Assembly: GCA_023436605.1 (NCBI GenBank)
Contig: JAEZIQ010000100.1
Span: forward strand, 1-61,018
Direction of reading: 5' to 3'
From: Actinomycetes bacterium
GTDB lineage: Bacteria; Actinomycetota; Thermoleophilia; Solirubrobacterales; 70-9
Length of the DNA: 61,018 bases
Position 1 is the first letter of the stretch, and each line of letters starts with the position of its first letter. The notes under the pieces are model-generated. The model was given only the letters and a program-made list of their open reading frames with translations. It had not been told where the DNA came from and made no database searches. Of this stretch, positions 53,391 through 61,018 are shown piece after piece. The translations under genes were made by a program, and so were the position numbers.

Positions 53391-54938
53391 TCAGGTTCGG
53401 CTGGCGTAAAGGCCGTGGAACCCGAATGGAATGTGGTGCGGGACCCAGGCCCGCGCGATCTCCTCCATGTTCCGCGCGTCGAGGACCAGCAGGGCTGACC
53501 GGCGCCGGATTCCATCCAGGGCCACCGAGAGGATCACCCCGTCGTCCTCCGCCTTTGCGCCCGGCCGCGGCACGAAGACCGGCTCGCCGGGATAGACGCC
53601 CCGTTCCCGCCAGATCTTCGACTCACCCTTCTTCACGTCAGCTTTGACCAGCTGGTCGATGAAGTTGCCGGACCCCTTCTTGACGCCGACCCCGTACGCG
53701 TAGCGGTAGCGCTTGCCGTTGACCCGGTCGTAGTTCTTCTGGGGCAGTTCGATGTAGGCGCCGATCAGGTCCCGCTGGGTCATCCTGCCGTTGGAGAGTC
53801 GAATCTCGAAGCGCCGGTACTTCGCCTGCGGCACCTTGCCCCCGGAGCGGATCTTCTTGAGGTAGAGGGCGTCGATCACGCCGGCGTCCTTGTGGGCGCA
53901 GACGTCGACGATCACCTTGCCGTCCTGCTCGTAGGCGTTGATGTGATGGAAAGCGAAGAATGAATCCGTCTCGACGGTCCGCACCACCCCGCCCCGATGA
54001 CGGTCGACGAGGATGATCCGCGTCGGTTCTTCCCCGTGCCACTCGAAATTGGAGATGATCGGACCGCGGTCCGGGCTGAGGAACTTCGCCAGGTTGAAGT
54101 TGTACGGCTGGGAGACGATCACCACATACCGCCTGGTCAAGCCAAAGGAATGGAGATAGCCGGGACTCGCCTGGGGAATGAAGGCGAGTTCCCGACGTCT
54201 TGCTCCCTTCTCGGAGACGATCCGCAGACCGCTCGGCGGAACCAGTTCGACCTCGTAGGTGAAGCGCTCGCCGGTCTGCGGGTCAACGTGCGGGTGGGCC
54301 GTGCCCAGCCGGCCCTGCATCTGTTCCCCGTCGGGAATGCCCATCGTGTTGAGGAACTTCGGGTTGAATCGGACCGGGATCGGGATCTCGGTGTGGGCCC
54401 GGAACTGGCCGGCCAGTTTCTCGATCGAGACGTTGGCGTTCGGCACCCGGCCAAGTACCGGCAGGGAGGCAACGCCGGAGAAGATCTGCCGGCAGGGATC
54501 AGGCGCAGGGTCGGTGGCAAGCTCCGAGAACTTGATCCGCCCTTCCCGCTTCCAGGCCCAGTACTGGCTGGATCTGAGAAACCGGTTGCGGTAGCTGACC
54601 TTTCCGCCCTTGAACGAGAAGGCGTGGAGCATCGCCAGCCCGTCGAACCAGTGGTTGAACTTTTCCTCCTCTATCTCGAAGAGGGCGGGACCGTTTCGGA
54701 GCAGCGAGCCGGTCAGCCAGCGGGGAAGCTTGCCGTCGAGATCGATCCTGGGCAGGAAGGTTTCCTGTTCCAGTGACTTGAAGGCGAGGTTGAAACCGGG
54801 CCGCCGCAGGCTGCTGCGGGGGTCGGCGAGGGACTGCGCGATCCCGGCGGGACCGGCCGGGGAGATCGCGCCGGCCACGGCCAATCCGGCAGCCACCTTC
54901 GAACCGTCAAGCAGCAACTCCCTCCGCGTCTTCCCCAT
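53391..54938 (-). CDS. Carotenoid cleavage oxygenase with Tat-like signal
   Basis: The 515-residue protein is a carotenoid oxygenase (RPE65/CCD family). The four iron-binding histidines fall in TAHPHV, YLHSFGLT, FAFHHINAYE and the terminal FGFHGLY. The N-terminus KTRRELLLDG followed by a hydrophobic Ala/Gly stretch looks like a Tat signal, so the folded iron enzyme may be exported. It would cleave carotenoid or stilbene double bonds with oxygen. TATAGT (54945-54950) ends six bases before the ATG. It is divergent from the MDR reductase gene. Confidence 0.9.
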   Translation of the reverse strand: MGKTRRELLLDGSKVAAGLAVAGAISPAGPAGIAQSLADPRSSLRRPGFNLAFKSLEQETFLPRIDLDGKLPRWLTGSLLRNGPALFEIEEEKFNHWFDGLAMLHAFSFKGGKVSYRNRFLRSSQYWAWKREGRIKFSELATDPAPDPCRQIFSGVASLPVLGRVPNANVSIEKLAGQFRAHTEIPIPVRFNPKFLNTMGIPDGEQMQGRLGTAHPHVDPQTGERFTYEVELVPPSGLRIVSEKGARRRELAFIPQASPGYLHSFGLTRRYVVIVSQPYNFNLAKFLSPDRGPIISNFEWHGEEPTRIILVDRHRGGVVRTVETDSFFAFHHINAYEQDGKVIVDVCAHKDAGVIDALYLKKIRSGGKVPQAKYRRFEIRLSNGRMTQRDLIGAYIELPQKNYDRVNGKRYRYAYGVGVKKGSGNFIDQLVKADVKKGESKIWRERGVYPGEPVFVPRPGAKAEDDGVILSVALDGIRRRSALLVLDARNMEEIARAWVPHHIPFGFHGLYASRT

Positions 54939-54997
54939 GCGGGGACTATATGGGCAGCGATCCCGGAACCGGAAGGGCTAGCAGCTAGGGTGATCGC
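54939..54997. promoter_or_regulatory. Divergent leaderless promoters
   Basis: TATAGT (54945-54950, minus) ends 6 nt before the carotenoid oxygenase ATG, and TAGGGT (54986-54991, plus) ends 6 nt before the MDR reductase ATG. Neither gene has a ribosome site. Confidence 0.6.
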
Positions 54998-56014
54998 ATG
55001 AGCGAGGAGAACCGACGTTACGCATTGGCGGAGCGGCCCTCAGGGCTGATCGACGACAAGACTTTCACCCTGGAGACGAACCCCGTCCCCGAGATCGGTG
55101 ACGGCGAGGCTCTGGTCCGGGTCAGATGGATCTCGATCGACCCCACCAACCGGACCTGGATCGGTGAAGAGCCGACCTACCTGCCCCCGGTCCAGATTGG
55201 CGAAACGATGCGTGCTCTCGGCCTCGGGGAAGTAGTCGCTTCCAACAATGCGAACTATCCGGTCGGCTCGCTGGTGACCGGTCTCACCGGCTGGACTGAT
55301 TACACGGTGATCAGCGACGCCAATCCGCTGATGGTCGTGCCGGAGTCAGCCAAGTCGGCGCCCCCGGCCTCACTCCTCGGCATCCTCGGAATGACCGGCT
55401 GCACGGCCTACTTCGGAATGCTGGAAATCGGCGAACCGAAGGAAGGCGAAACGGTGGTGGTTTCCGCCGCCGCGGGCGCGGTCGGCTCGGTGGCCGGACA
55501 GCTCGCGAAGCTGAAGGGTGCCCGCGTGGTCGGCATCGCCGGCGGACCGGAGAAGTGCGCCTGGATCAAGGAAGAACTCGGCTTCGACGCCGCCGTCGAT
55601 TACAAGTCCGAAGACTGGAAAGAGCAGCTCAGGGCCGCGACGCCCGAGGGCATCGACGTCGACTTCGAGAACGTCGGCGGCGAGATCATGGAAGCGGTGC
55701 TGCTCCGACTCAACATCAACGCCCGGGTCGCTCTCTGCGGTCTAATCTCCGGCTACAACGATGACGTGCGACCGCTCGATCCGCGGATCTTCGGGCGGCT
55801 GCTGGTCAACCGGGTGAAGCTCCAGGGCTTCATCATCCTCGACTACTACGCGCGTTTCGGCGAAGCGATCCGCGAACTCTCCGGCTGGGTCGCCGAGGGC
55901 AAGCTGAAGTCCGAGCAGACCGTGGTCGAAGGCTTCGACAACCTGCCCGACGCCCTCAACATGCTCTTCAAGGGCGAAAACAAGGGCAAGCTGGTCGTCA
56001 AGATCGCCGACTGA
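54998..56014 (+). CDS. NADP-dependent MDR oxidoreductase (leukotriene B4 dehydrogenase/CurA type)
   Basis: The 338-residue zinc-free medium-chain reductase has the CurA/PTGR arrangement: RVRWISIDPTNRTWI near the start, GMTGCTAYFGMLEIG, the NADP-binding VSAAAGAVGSVAGQLAKLKGARVVGIAGG and FENVGGEIMEAVL. It reduces alpha,beta-unsaturated ketones or aldehydes with NADPH in the cytoplasm. TAGGGT ends six bases before the ATG, so the transcript is leaderless. A 21-bp hairpin begins five bases after the stop codon. Confidence 0.92.
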   Translation: MSEENRRYALAERPSGLIDDKTFTLETNPVPEIGDGEALVRVRWISIDPTNRTWIGEEPTYLPPVQIGETMRALGLGEVVASNNANYPVGSLVTGLTGWTDYTVISDANPLMVVPESAKSAPPASLLGILGMTGCTAYFGMLEIGEPKEGETVVVSAAAGAVGSVAGQLAKLKGARVVGIAGGPEKCAWIKEELGFDAAVDYKSEDWKEQLRAATPEGIDVDFENVGGEIMEAVLLRLNINARVALCGLISGYNDDVRPLDPRIFGRLLVNRVKLQGFIILDYYARFGEAIRELSGWVAEGKLKSEQTVVEGFDNLPDALNMLFKGENKGKLVVKIAD

Positions 56015-56019
56015 ATCAC

Positions 56020-56068
56020 CGATAGATCCGTTCTGTCAGCGCTATTTGCTGACAGAACGGATCTATCG
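56020..56068 (+). terminator. Perfect 21-bp hairpin with GCTATTT loop
   Basis: The arms 56020-56040 and 56048-56068 are exactly complementary over 21 bases (CGATAGATCCG at the base, TCAGC at the tip) around a GCTATTT loop. It starts five bases after the MDR reductase stop codon. The tip and loop are identical to those of the hairpin at 10345-10373, while the rest of the stem differs. Confidence 0.7.
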
Positions 56069-56143
56069 TTCAAGCAAGGCCGACTTCGGCGCCGGCTCGC
56101 AGTCGCCCGGTTACGGACTTGAATCCCTGAATCAGAGTTTTCT

Positions 56144-56163
56144 AACCCGGTTCTAACCGGGTT
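56144..56163. promoter_or_regulatory. Perfect palindrome upstream of small membrane-protein gene
   Basis: AACCCGGTT (56144-56152), CT, AACCGGGTT (56155-56163) is an exact inverted repeat about 60 bases before the gene at 56221. A second small inverted repeat, GGGAC-ACCTA-GTCCC, lies nearer the gene. A regulator-binding site is plausible. Confidence 0.4.
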
Positions 56164-56220
56164 CTGATCTGTCTGGCGGAAAGTGGGGACACCTAGTCCC
56201 TACTGAAAGAAGGGTTTTTC

Positions 56221-56595
56221 ATGAACGAAGTCGCCTCAAGAAGGATCGCTTCATGCGCCCTGGCCCTGACCGGCCTGATCCACCTCGTGCTGGCCCCTGA
56301 GTACATGTCGGAGCAGGCATACATCGGTGCTCTCTTTATCGCCGGAGGATTCTCCTCGATCGGACTCGCCGTCTGGCTCTGGATTCGCAACCAGCCCGTC
56401 GCCTGGCTCGGAGCTGCCCTCGTATCCGGGGGGATGGCCGTCGGGTTCCTCCTCTCCCGGACTGTCGGTCTGCCCGGGTTCCACGAAGCGGAGTGGGAGC
56501 TCTCCGGAGTCCTCTCGGTACTTCTGGAAGTCGGTGTGGTCGGTCTGGCCGCGGTCGCACTTAGCCCGGGCCGGGCAGTGAGCGCCAATACCTGA
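56221..56595 (+). CDS. Small four-helix membrane protein, unknown function
   Basis: The 124-residue protein consists of four hydrophobic segments with short loops: about 10-25, 33-52, 58-75 and 95-115. I recognise no family motif. The ATG has a good AGAAGGG ribosome site, in contrast to the leaderless genes around it, and two inverted repeats precede it, so it is probably regulated. A large hairpin at 56644 follows, between it and the convergent oxidase gene. Confidence 0.6.
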   Translation: MNEVASRRIASCALALTGLIHLVLAPEYMSEQAYIGALFIAGGFSSIGLAVWLWIRNQPVAWLGAALVSGGMAVGFLLSRTVGLPGFHEAEWELSGVLSVLLEVGVVGLAAVALSPGRAVSANT

Positions 56596-56643
56596 GGAAG
56601 CCAGGAGGCCGGACTATTTTTTGGCCGCAAGACCCGGATTCCG

Positions 56644-56690
56644 CCGAGACAAGACCTATCGGACCTAGTTGCCGATAGGTCTCGTCTCGG
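56644..56690. terminator. 19-bp hairpin (one mismatch) between convergent genes
   Basis: The arms 56644-56662 and 56672-56690 pair at 18 of 19 positions around a 9-nt loop (ACCTAGTTG). The core AGACCTATCGG/CCGATAGGTCT is perfect. It lies between the small membrane-protein gene and the alpha-hydroxy-acid oxidase gene. The remaining bases to 56816 show no gene. Confidence 0.7.
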
Positions 56691-56816
56691 GCCGATCCGT
56701 CGGCGACGGCGGGGAGCGACGAAACGCTTCGATTCCCGCCGACCAACCCGGGGCACGACCACCTTCGGGAGGTCGGATTCCGTCCAGGTCGATGCCGGCC
56801 GCGGCCAGTCCGGTTT

Positions 56817-57986
56817 CTAGACGAGGGCGGACCGGTCGAGGGACTGAACCGAGTTGTTGCCGGTCAGGGCCAGGGCGACATCGGCGTCGGTGCGGAAGGT
56901 TTCGAGGACGTTGCTCACGCCCGCTTCGCCTGCGGCCGCTACCGCGTAGGCCCAGGCCCGCCCGATGATCACCGCCTTCGCGCCGAGGGCGAGCATCTTG
57001 ACCATGTCGAGACCGTTGCGGACACCGCCGTCGGCCAGGACCTCGGTCCGACCCCCGACCGCCTCGGCGATCGCCGGCAGGGCCGCCGCCGTCGAGGGGA
57101 CCTGGTCGAGCTGGCGGCCACCGTGGTTGGAGACGACCAGCCCGTCGACCCCGGCGTCGACCGCCATCCGCGCGTCCTCCGGGTCGAGCACTCCCTTGAC
57201 TACCAGCTTGCCCTTCCAGTTCTCCCGGACCCAGGCGATGTCATCCCAGGTGACCGAGGGATCGAACTGGGCGTCGACCCACTCCTTGAAGTCTTCCGGG
57301 GTCTTGGCGCCGGGTACGACTTCGGCCAGGTTGCCGAAGGTGAGCGGCTTGCCGCCGATCGCCACGTCGCGGAGCCAGGCGGGATGGGAGACGAGGTCGA
57401 GCCCGCGCCGCACCTTGGCCCAGGTCGACGGGTTACCGACCATCGCGTTCCGGGTGTCGCGGTGGCGGGCCCCGACCACCGCCAGGTCGATGGTCAGCAT
57501 CAGCACCGGTGAACCGACTGCCTCGGCCCGGGACATCAGCATCTCGGCATATGCCCGGTCCCGCATCACGTAGAGCTGGAACCAGGGCGGCACGCTGGTC
57601 GCCGCGGCCACCTCCTCGACAGAACAGATCGAGACGGTCGATTCGGTGAAGGGAACTCCGGCCGCTTCGGCCGCCTTCGCTGCCTGGACCTCCGCCCGCC
57701 GGGCGAACATCCCGGCGATTCCGACCGGACCGAGGATGAGCGGCATCGCAAGTTTCTGGCCCAGCACTTCGATCGCCTGCTCGCGAACCGAGACGTCCCG
57801 CATGACGCGCTGACGCAGCTGCACGCGTTCGAGGTCGGCCTCGTTCGCCTTCATGGTCGCCTCTTCGTAAGCACCGCCGTCGGCGTAATCGAACAGCTGC
57901 CGCGGCAACCGCCGACGGGCTAGTTCGCGGTAGTCCCGCACCGTGGCGGGCTGGACGTTCAGGGGCCGATCGGGCGAGCGTCGCAT
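56817..57986 (-). CDS. FMN-dependent alpha-hydroxy-acid oxidase/dehydrogenase (LldD family)
   Basis: The 389-residue TIM-barrel flavoprotein oxidises L-2-hydroxy acids such as lactate to keto acids. Typical features are DYADGGAYEEAT near the start, STVSICSVEEVA, FQLYVMRDR, and the catalytic VVSNHGGRQLD with the following ADGGVRNGLDMVKMLALGA. Oxygen, quinone or another acceptor cannot be told from sequence, and no cytochrome b2 domain is present. TAGGTT (57993-57998) ends six bases before the ATG. The gene stands alone. Confidence 0.92.
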   Translation of the reverse strand: MRRSPDRPLNVQPATVRDYRELARRRLPRQLFDYADGGAYEEATMKANEADLERVQLRQRVMRDVSVREQAIEVLGQKLAMPLILGPVGIAGMFARRAEVQAAKAAEAAGVPFTESTVSICSVEEVAAATSVPPWFQLYVMRDRAYAEMLMSRAEAVGSPVLMLTIDLAVVGARHRDTRNAMVGNPSTWAKVRRGLDLVSHPAWLRDVAIGGKPLTFGNLAEVVPGAKTPEDFKEWVDAQFDPSVTWDDIAWVRENWKGKLVVKGVLDPEDARMAVDAGVDGLVVSNHGGRQLDQVPSTAAALPAIAEAVGGRTEVLADGGVRNGLDMVKMLALGAKAVIIGRAWAYAVAAAGEAGVSNVLETFRTDADVALALTGNNSVQSLDRSALV

Positions 57987-58049
57987 GGAGGCAACCTACC
58001 GGCTGAATCCAGACGAAGTCCGGCCTTCAGGACCAACGCAGTTTCGGAA

Positions 58050-59558
58050 TCAGCCGGCCGGCAGGATGATGCGGAAGCGGGCCCCACCGAGGGGCGAGTC
58101 CGAACAGTCGACCCGGCCTCCGTGCGATTCGGCGATCGCCTTGACGATCGCCAGTCCGAGACCCGATCCTCCGCTGGCACTGCTGCGGGACTCATCGAGC
58201 CGGGCGAAACGGTCGAAGACGCGATCCCGCGCCTCCGGGGGCACGCCCGGTCCGTCGTCGTCGACCACCACCGTCACCGTGTCGGCGGAATCGAACGCCG
58301 AGACTTCGACCTTTCCGCCCGGTTCGGTGTGCGCCACCGCATTGGAAATCAGGTTGGACACCGCCCGGGAGATCTGTTCACGGTCGATGGTGACCGTCCG
58401 CGAGGTCACTTCGCCGAGCACGAGTTCCCGGTCAGCCGTCGCCGCGATCCCCTCCACCTCACCGGCCAGGAGCGGCTCGAGTTCAACCGCTTCCCGCTGC
58501 ATTCCTTCCGCTGATTCGGCCCGGGCAAGAAGCAACAGGTCATCGACCATCAGCTCCATCCTCGCGATCGCCCGGCCAACCAGTTCCGAGACCCGCCCCA
58601 CTTCCTCCGGCGAGGGATCGGGGTCCCGGGCCAGGACTTCGATCTGCCCCTTCACCACGGTCAAGGGAGTGCGCAGATCGTGAGAAGCGTCGGCGACGAA
58701 AGCCCGCTGCCGGTCGAACGCATCTTCGAGCCGGTCAAGCATTCCGTTGAAGGAAAGCGCGAGCTGCCTTGCCTCGTCGCGGGTTCCGTCGATCGGCATC
58801 CGGGTGGAGAGTTCGCCCCCGTCAACCCCCTCGGCGATCCCGGCCATGCGCCGCATCGGTCGGGCCACCGAGTTGGCGAGTAACCACCCCGCCAGACCGC
58901 CCAGCACCAGGGTCACCAGGCCAACCAGGAGGAAAGTGTCACCGAGACCTTCGAGCGCGTCGTCGACCGAAGCCAGGGGCTGGCCGACCCTGATCGTCGC
59001 CGGGACCCCGCCCGCGAGCATGGTCTCGACGGTCAGCAGCCGGACCTCGCCGACGTGGTCGATCTCGACCGTGGAGTAGCCGGTGTCGGAATCGAGGATG
59101 CGCTCCGCGTTCTCGCGCGGATCATCCCAGTCATGCGATCCGGGTCCATGATCGTCTCGTTCCTCCGGATGATCGCGATCAAACCGTTCAGGGGGTTCGA
59201 CTTCGAGTTCCTTCCGGTCGTCGTCGTCCAGACCCGGGGCGAGCAGTCCGGGCTGGTTGGTTGCCGTTCCGGCTCCCTCGATCGTGATCGAAATGACCCG
59301 GGAACTGGGTCCGAACGACTGGCCACCGATGATCTGTCTGGCCTGGGCAAGCTGCTGTTCGGGGCGCCAGGCCCCGCTTGTCTGGAGCTGAGACTCCAAC
59401 CGGTCGGCCTCGAGCTGGAGTTCAGCTTCGATGCGGTCCTCCAGCTCCGCTCCGGTACCCCGGTACACCGCGAAAAAGGTGACCACGAGCGCCCCCAGCA
59501 GAACCAGGCAGATCGAAAGTGCGAGTTTTCCGCGCAGGCCGGGAGTCGGCAACTTCAA
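58050..59558 (-). CDS. Sensor histidine kinase with Asp/His-rich extracytoplasmic loop
   Basis: The 502-residue kinase has a first membrane helix at about 12-32, an outer domain (about 33-205), a second helix (about 206-230), HAMP, a dimerisation domain with His293 in DASHDLRTPL, and an HATPase domain (N box NLISNAVAH; DDGPGVP; GGSGLGLAIVKAI). The outer domain has an Asp/His/Glu-rich stretch at about 110-150 that could bind metal cations. It starts at TTG overlapping the regulator's stop by four bases. The response regulator gene precedes it and a His/Asp-rich membrane protein gene is divergent, so all three probably form one stress or metal circuit. Confidence 0.92.
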   Translation of the reverse strand: MKLPTPGLRGKLALSICLVLLGALVVTFFAVYRGTGAELEDRIEAELQLEADRLESQLQTSGAWRPEQQLAQARQIIGGQSFGPSSRVISITIEGAGTATNQPGLLAPGLDDDDRKELEVEPPERFDRDHPEERDDHGPGSHDWDDPRENAERILDSDTGYSTVEIDHVGEVRLLTVETMLAGGVPATIRVGQPLASVDDALEGLGDTFLLVGLVTLVLGGLAGWLLANSVARPMRRMAGIAEGVDGGELSTRMPIDGTRDEARQLALSFNGMLDRLEDAFDRQRAFVADASHDLRTPLTVVKGQIEVLARDPDPSPEEVGRVSELVGRAIARMELMVDDLLLLARAESAEGMQREAVELEPLLAGEVEGIAATADRELVLGEVTSRTVTIDREQISRAVSNLISNAVAHTEPGGKVEVSAFDSADTVTVVVDDDGPGVPPEARDRVFDRFARLDESRSSASGGSGLGLAIVKAIAESHGGRVDCSDSPLGGARFRIILPAG

Positions 59559-60229
59559 AGGTCCGTCCGCAACCGGTAGCCGACCGAACGCACGGTTTCG
59601 ATCGGATCATTCTCGCCGTCCAGCACGAGCTTGCGGCGAAGGTAGGCGATGTACACCCCGACGATGTTGGTGCCGGGGTCGTAGTCGTAACCCCACACGC
59701 CGCTGAGAATCTGTTCCCTCGACAGGACCTGTCCGGGGTGACGCATCAGGTAGGCGAGCAGATCGAACTCACGGGCGGATAAATGAATCTCCCTGCCCTG
59801 GTGCCTCACTTCCCGGGTCAGCAAGTTCAGTTTGATTCCGCCGGCCTCGATCACGGTCGGGCTTTCCTGAGCGGGTTTTCGCAGGTGGGCCCGGATCCGG
59901 GCCAGGAGCTCTTCGAAGGCAAACGGTTTGGCCAGATAGTCGGTGGCGCCCTTGTCCAGCCCGAGAACCCGGTCGGGGACGTCGCCCCGGGCGGTCAGCA
60001 TCATCACCGGCGTTGATCCGTCTTCCCGGCGGAGCCCTTCGAGTATTTCCAGGCCGTCCTTTCCCGGCAGCATGATGTCGAGCAGGATCAGGTCGAAGCG
60101 GCCGGTCCGGGCCAGAGCCTCGCCTTCGATTCCATCGGCAACCCACGTGACCGCGTAGCCCTCGGACTCCAGCCCGCGCACCACGAAGTCGGCAATCGCC
60201 CGCTCGTCTTCAACCACCAGGATTCGCAT
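59555..60229 (-). CDS. OmpR-family response regulator
   Basis: The 224-residue regulator has a receiver domain with phosphoacceptor Asp51 in LILLDIMLP, acidic EDE near the start, and a conserved Lys in DKGATDYLAKPF. An OmpR-type winged helix follows (EVRHQGREIHLSAREFDLLAYLMRHPGQVLSREQIL). It is the first gene of the two-component operon, overlapping the kinase by ATGA-type coupling. TACGAT (60237-60242) ends seven bases before the ATG, so translation is leaderless. The divergent gene at 60332 is a likely target. Confidence 0.95.
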   Translation of the reverse strand: MRILVVEDERAIADFVVRGLESEGYAVTWVADGIEGEALARTGRFDLILLDIMLPGKDGLEILEGLRREDGSTPVMMLTARGDVPDRVLGLDKGATDYLAKPFAFEELLARIRAHLRKPAQESPTVIEAGGIKLNLLTREVRHQGREIHLSAREFDLLAYLMRHPGQVLSREQILSGVWGYDYDPGTNIVGVYIAYLRRKLVLDGENDPIETVRSVGYRLRTDL

Positions 60230-60331
60230 CCCCGCGATCGTAGCCGGGTTTTTGCCCCGTTCCTGTGTCCATTAGAGAACTCTCACGTGGCTCTGATGAG
60301 GCTCCAATGGTTGCCCCGCAGGATCCCTGGC
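60230..60331. promoter_or_regulatory. Divergent region, response regulator / repeat protein
   Basis: TACGAT (60237-60242, minus) drives the two-component operon without a leader. For the plus-strand gene I see only a modest ribosome site (AGGA, 60319-60322) and no consensus promoter, consistent with activator dependence. Confidence 0.4.
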
Positions 60332-60979
60332 ATGAAAGACACACCTGATAACGACGCAAATTCACAGGAAAACGCCAAAGCGAACAGCGCCGAAGCGAAA
60401 AGCGATGTGAGCTCCGACGCCCCGACCGAAAAGATGGAAGCCGCGGCCCAGACCGAAGCAACCGTTGAGCAAGAAGCGGTGGCGAGCAGCGCCACGCCCA
60501 ACCAGGCCAGCGGGAACAGCTTCAGTCGGAAGCTGGAATCGCCGAGCATCTGGAAGCGAACGGCGATCGGCCTCGGAGTCCTGCTTGCTTTTGTCTGCGG
60601 AATCTTCGCGTCAAAGGCATTCGATGACGATCACCACGAGCCTGACCTGGCGTCCTTCAGCCAGCCCGGCCCCGAAGGTGGTCCGGGAGGCGGACCGGGC
60701 ATGGGTGCTCCCGGAATGGGTGGCCCCGGGTCCAGTGAGCATTTCGACGGCCCTCGGGAGCATGGCGAGTTCGACGATCACGATCGCTTCGATGATCACG
60801 GCGAGTTCGATGATCACGATCACTCCGATGATCACGGTGAGTTCGAGGATCACGATCGCTTCGATGATCACGGCGAGTTCGAGGATCACGGCAGGGAACG
60901 CGGTGATGCAGGTCACCACCGGTTCGAGCATCGGAATGAATCCGAAAGTCGTAATGGGGCCGGAGAAAATGCCCGATGA
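60332..60979 (+). CDS. Single-pass membrane protein with His/Asp-rich hexapeptide repeats
   Basis: The 215-residue protein has a polar N-terminal part (1-70), one membrane helix (about 77-95), a Gly/Pro-rich segment (112-135), and seven tandem hexapeptides of the form [FS][DE]DH[DG]x (about 147-188) before a His-rich end. The repeats would present a dense set of carboxylates and imidazoles outside the cell, suited to binding divalent cations such as zinc, copper, nickel or calcium; this is inference. I choose the ATG at 60332 rather than an upstream GTG at 60287 because the latter adds an unlikely tail. No homologue is recognised. The divergent two-component operon suggests inducible expression. 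Confidence 0.65.
   Translation: MKDTPDNDANSQENAKANSAEAKSDVSSDAPTEKMEAAAQTEATVEQEAVASSATPNQASGNSFSRKLESPSIWKRTAIGLGVLLAFVCGIFASKAFDDDHHEPDLASFSQPGPEGGPGGGPGMGAPGMGGPGSSEHFDGPREHGEFDDHDRFDDHGEFDDHDHSDDHGEFEDHDRFDDHGEFEDHGRERGDAGHHRFEHRNESESRNGAGENAR
60767..60892 (+). repeat. 36-bp coding tandem repeat
   Basis: Three consecutive 36-bp units (60767-60802, 60803-60838, 60839-60874) and a half unit (60875-60892) encode the paired His/Asp hexapeptides. They begin GAGTTCGA and end GATCACGG. The units differ mostly at synonymous or D/E positions, indicating recent duplication. Confidence 0.85.
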
Positions 60980-60998
60980 ACTGACCAGGCATGAGCTG

Positions 60999-61018
60999 GC
61001 CGCGGCGAAGTCCGCGGC
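60999..61018 (+). terminator. Hairpin after repeat-protein gene
   Basis: GCCGCGG (60999-61005) pairs with CCGCGGC (61012-61018) around a six-base loop, 19 bases after the stop codon. The window ends here, so any T tract is not visible. Confidence 0.45.

Noticed and set aside
60767..60892. Regular 36-bp repeats resembling a short CRISPR array
   Set aside because: The units are contiguous with no unique spacers and encode in-frame His/Asp hexapeptides; no cas gene is nearby.

Overview
This is a gene-dense, high-GC stretch of a bacterial chromosome with no rRNA or tRNA gene, so taxonomy rests on gene content. The mix points to Actinomycetota, most likely Thermoleophilia/Solirubrobacterales: GTG and TTG starts, DHA2 drug exporters, a lysyl-tRNA synthetase fused to an MprF-type domain, arylsulfotransferase and delta-60 repeat proteins, a singleton AbiEi/DUF559 protein, and a family of secreted copper proteins. 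That placement is inference. I see about 48 protein genes, mostly in runs of two to five.

Layout. 1-4.6 kb: the 5' part of a glutathionyl-hydroquinone reductase-like gene, a secreted protein, and a two-gene flavin operon (FMN reductase plus a flavin-reductase/FAD-oxidoreductase fusion) behind a promoter overlapped by a palindrome. 4.9-10.3 kb: a five-gene overlapping operon (circularly permuted ATP-grasp, class I amidohydrolase, GCS2 ligase, substrate-binding lipoprotein, DUF4239 protein) that looks like an uncharacterised amide- or peptide-forming pathway. 10.4-16.9 kb: arylsulfotransferase, membrane protein, a DHA2 exporter divergent from a haloalkane dehalogenase, a TetR regulator and a DsbA/FrnE protein. 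17-23.5 kb: second DHA2 exporter, SCP2-type thiolase, MarC, rhomboid-like, DMT and APC transporters. 23.6-30.1 kb: LysRS-MprF fusion, delta-60 propeller protein, EttA-like ABC-F ATPase. 30.3-38.8 kb: SGNH acyltransferase, LtrA, enoyl-CoA hydratase, saccharopine-dehydrogenase-like reductase, alpha/beta hydrolase, ThpR, and an LLM-hemerythrin fusion.

38.9-40.1 kb is a compact island: an AbiEi/Vsr-like gene flanked by two inverted copies of one long-stem hairpin element. 40.2-48.6 kb holds three paralogous secreted proteins that combine a copper-monooxygenase-like (PHM/SURNod19-like) region with a C-terminal amicyanin-type cupredoxin, plus a separate small cupredoxin and an acyl-CoA carboxylase carboxyltransferase. 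48.6-61 kb: SQR-like flavoprotein, VOC/AraC pair, MurB, HD-GYP protein, Tat-type carotenoid oxygenase, MDR reductase, alpha-hydroxy-acid oxidase, and a two-component system divergent from a His/Asp-rich repeat protein.

Two window-wide patterns stand out. More than twenty genes have a TAnnnT-type -10 box ending about 6-10 nt before the start codon, most at exactly 6-7 nt, which implies widespread leaderless transcription. Long near-perfect hairpins sit in 3' intergenic gaps; two of them (10.3 and 56.0 kb) share an identical core and loop although their outer stems differ.
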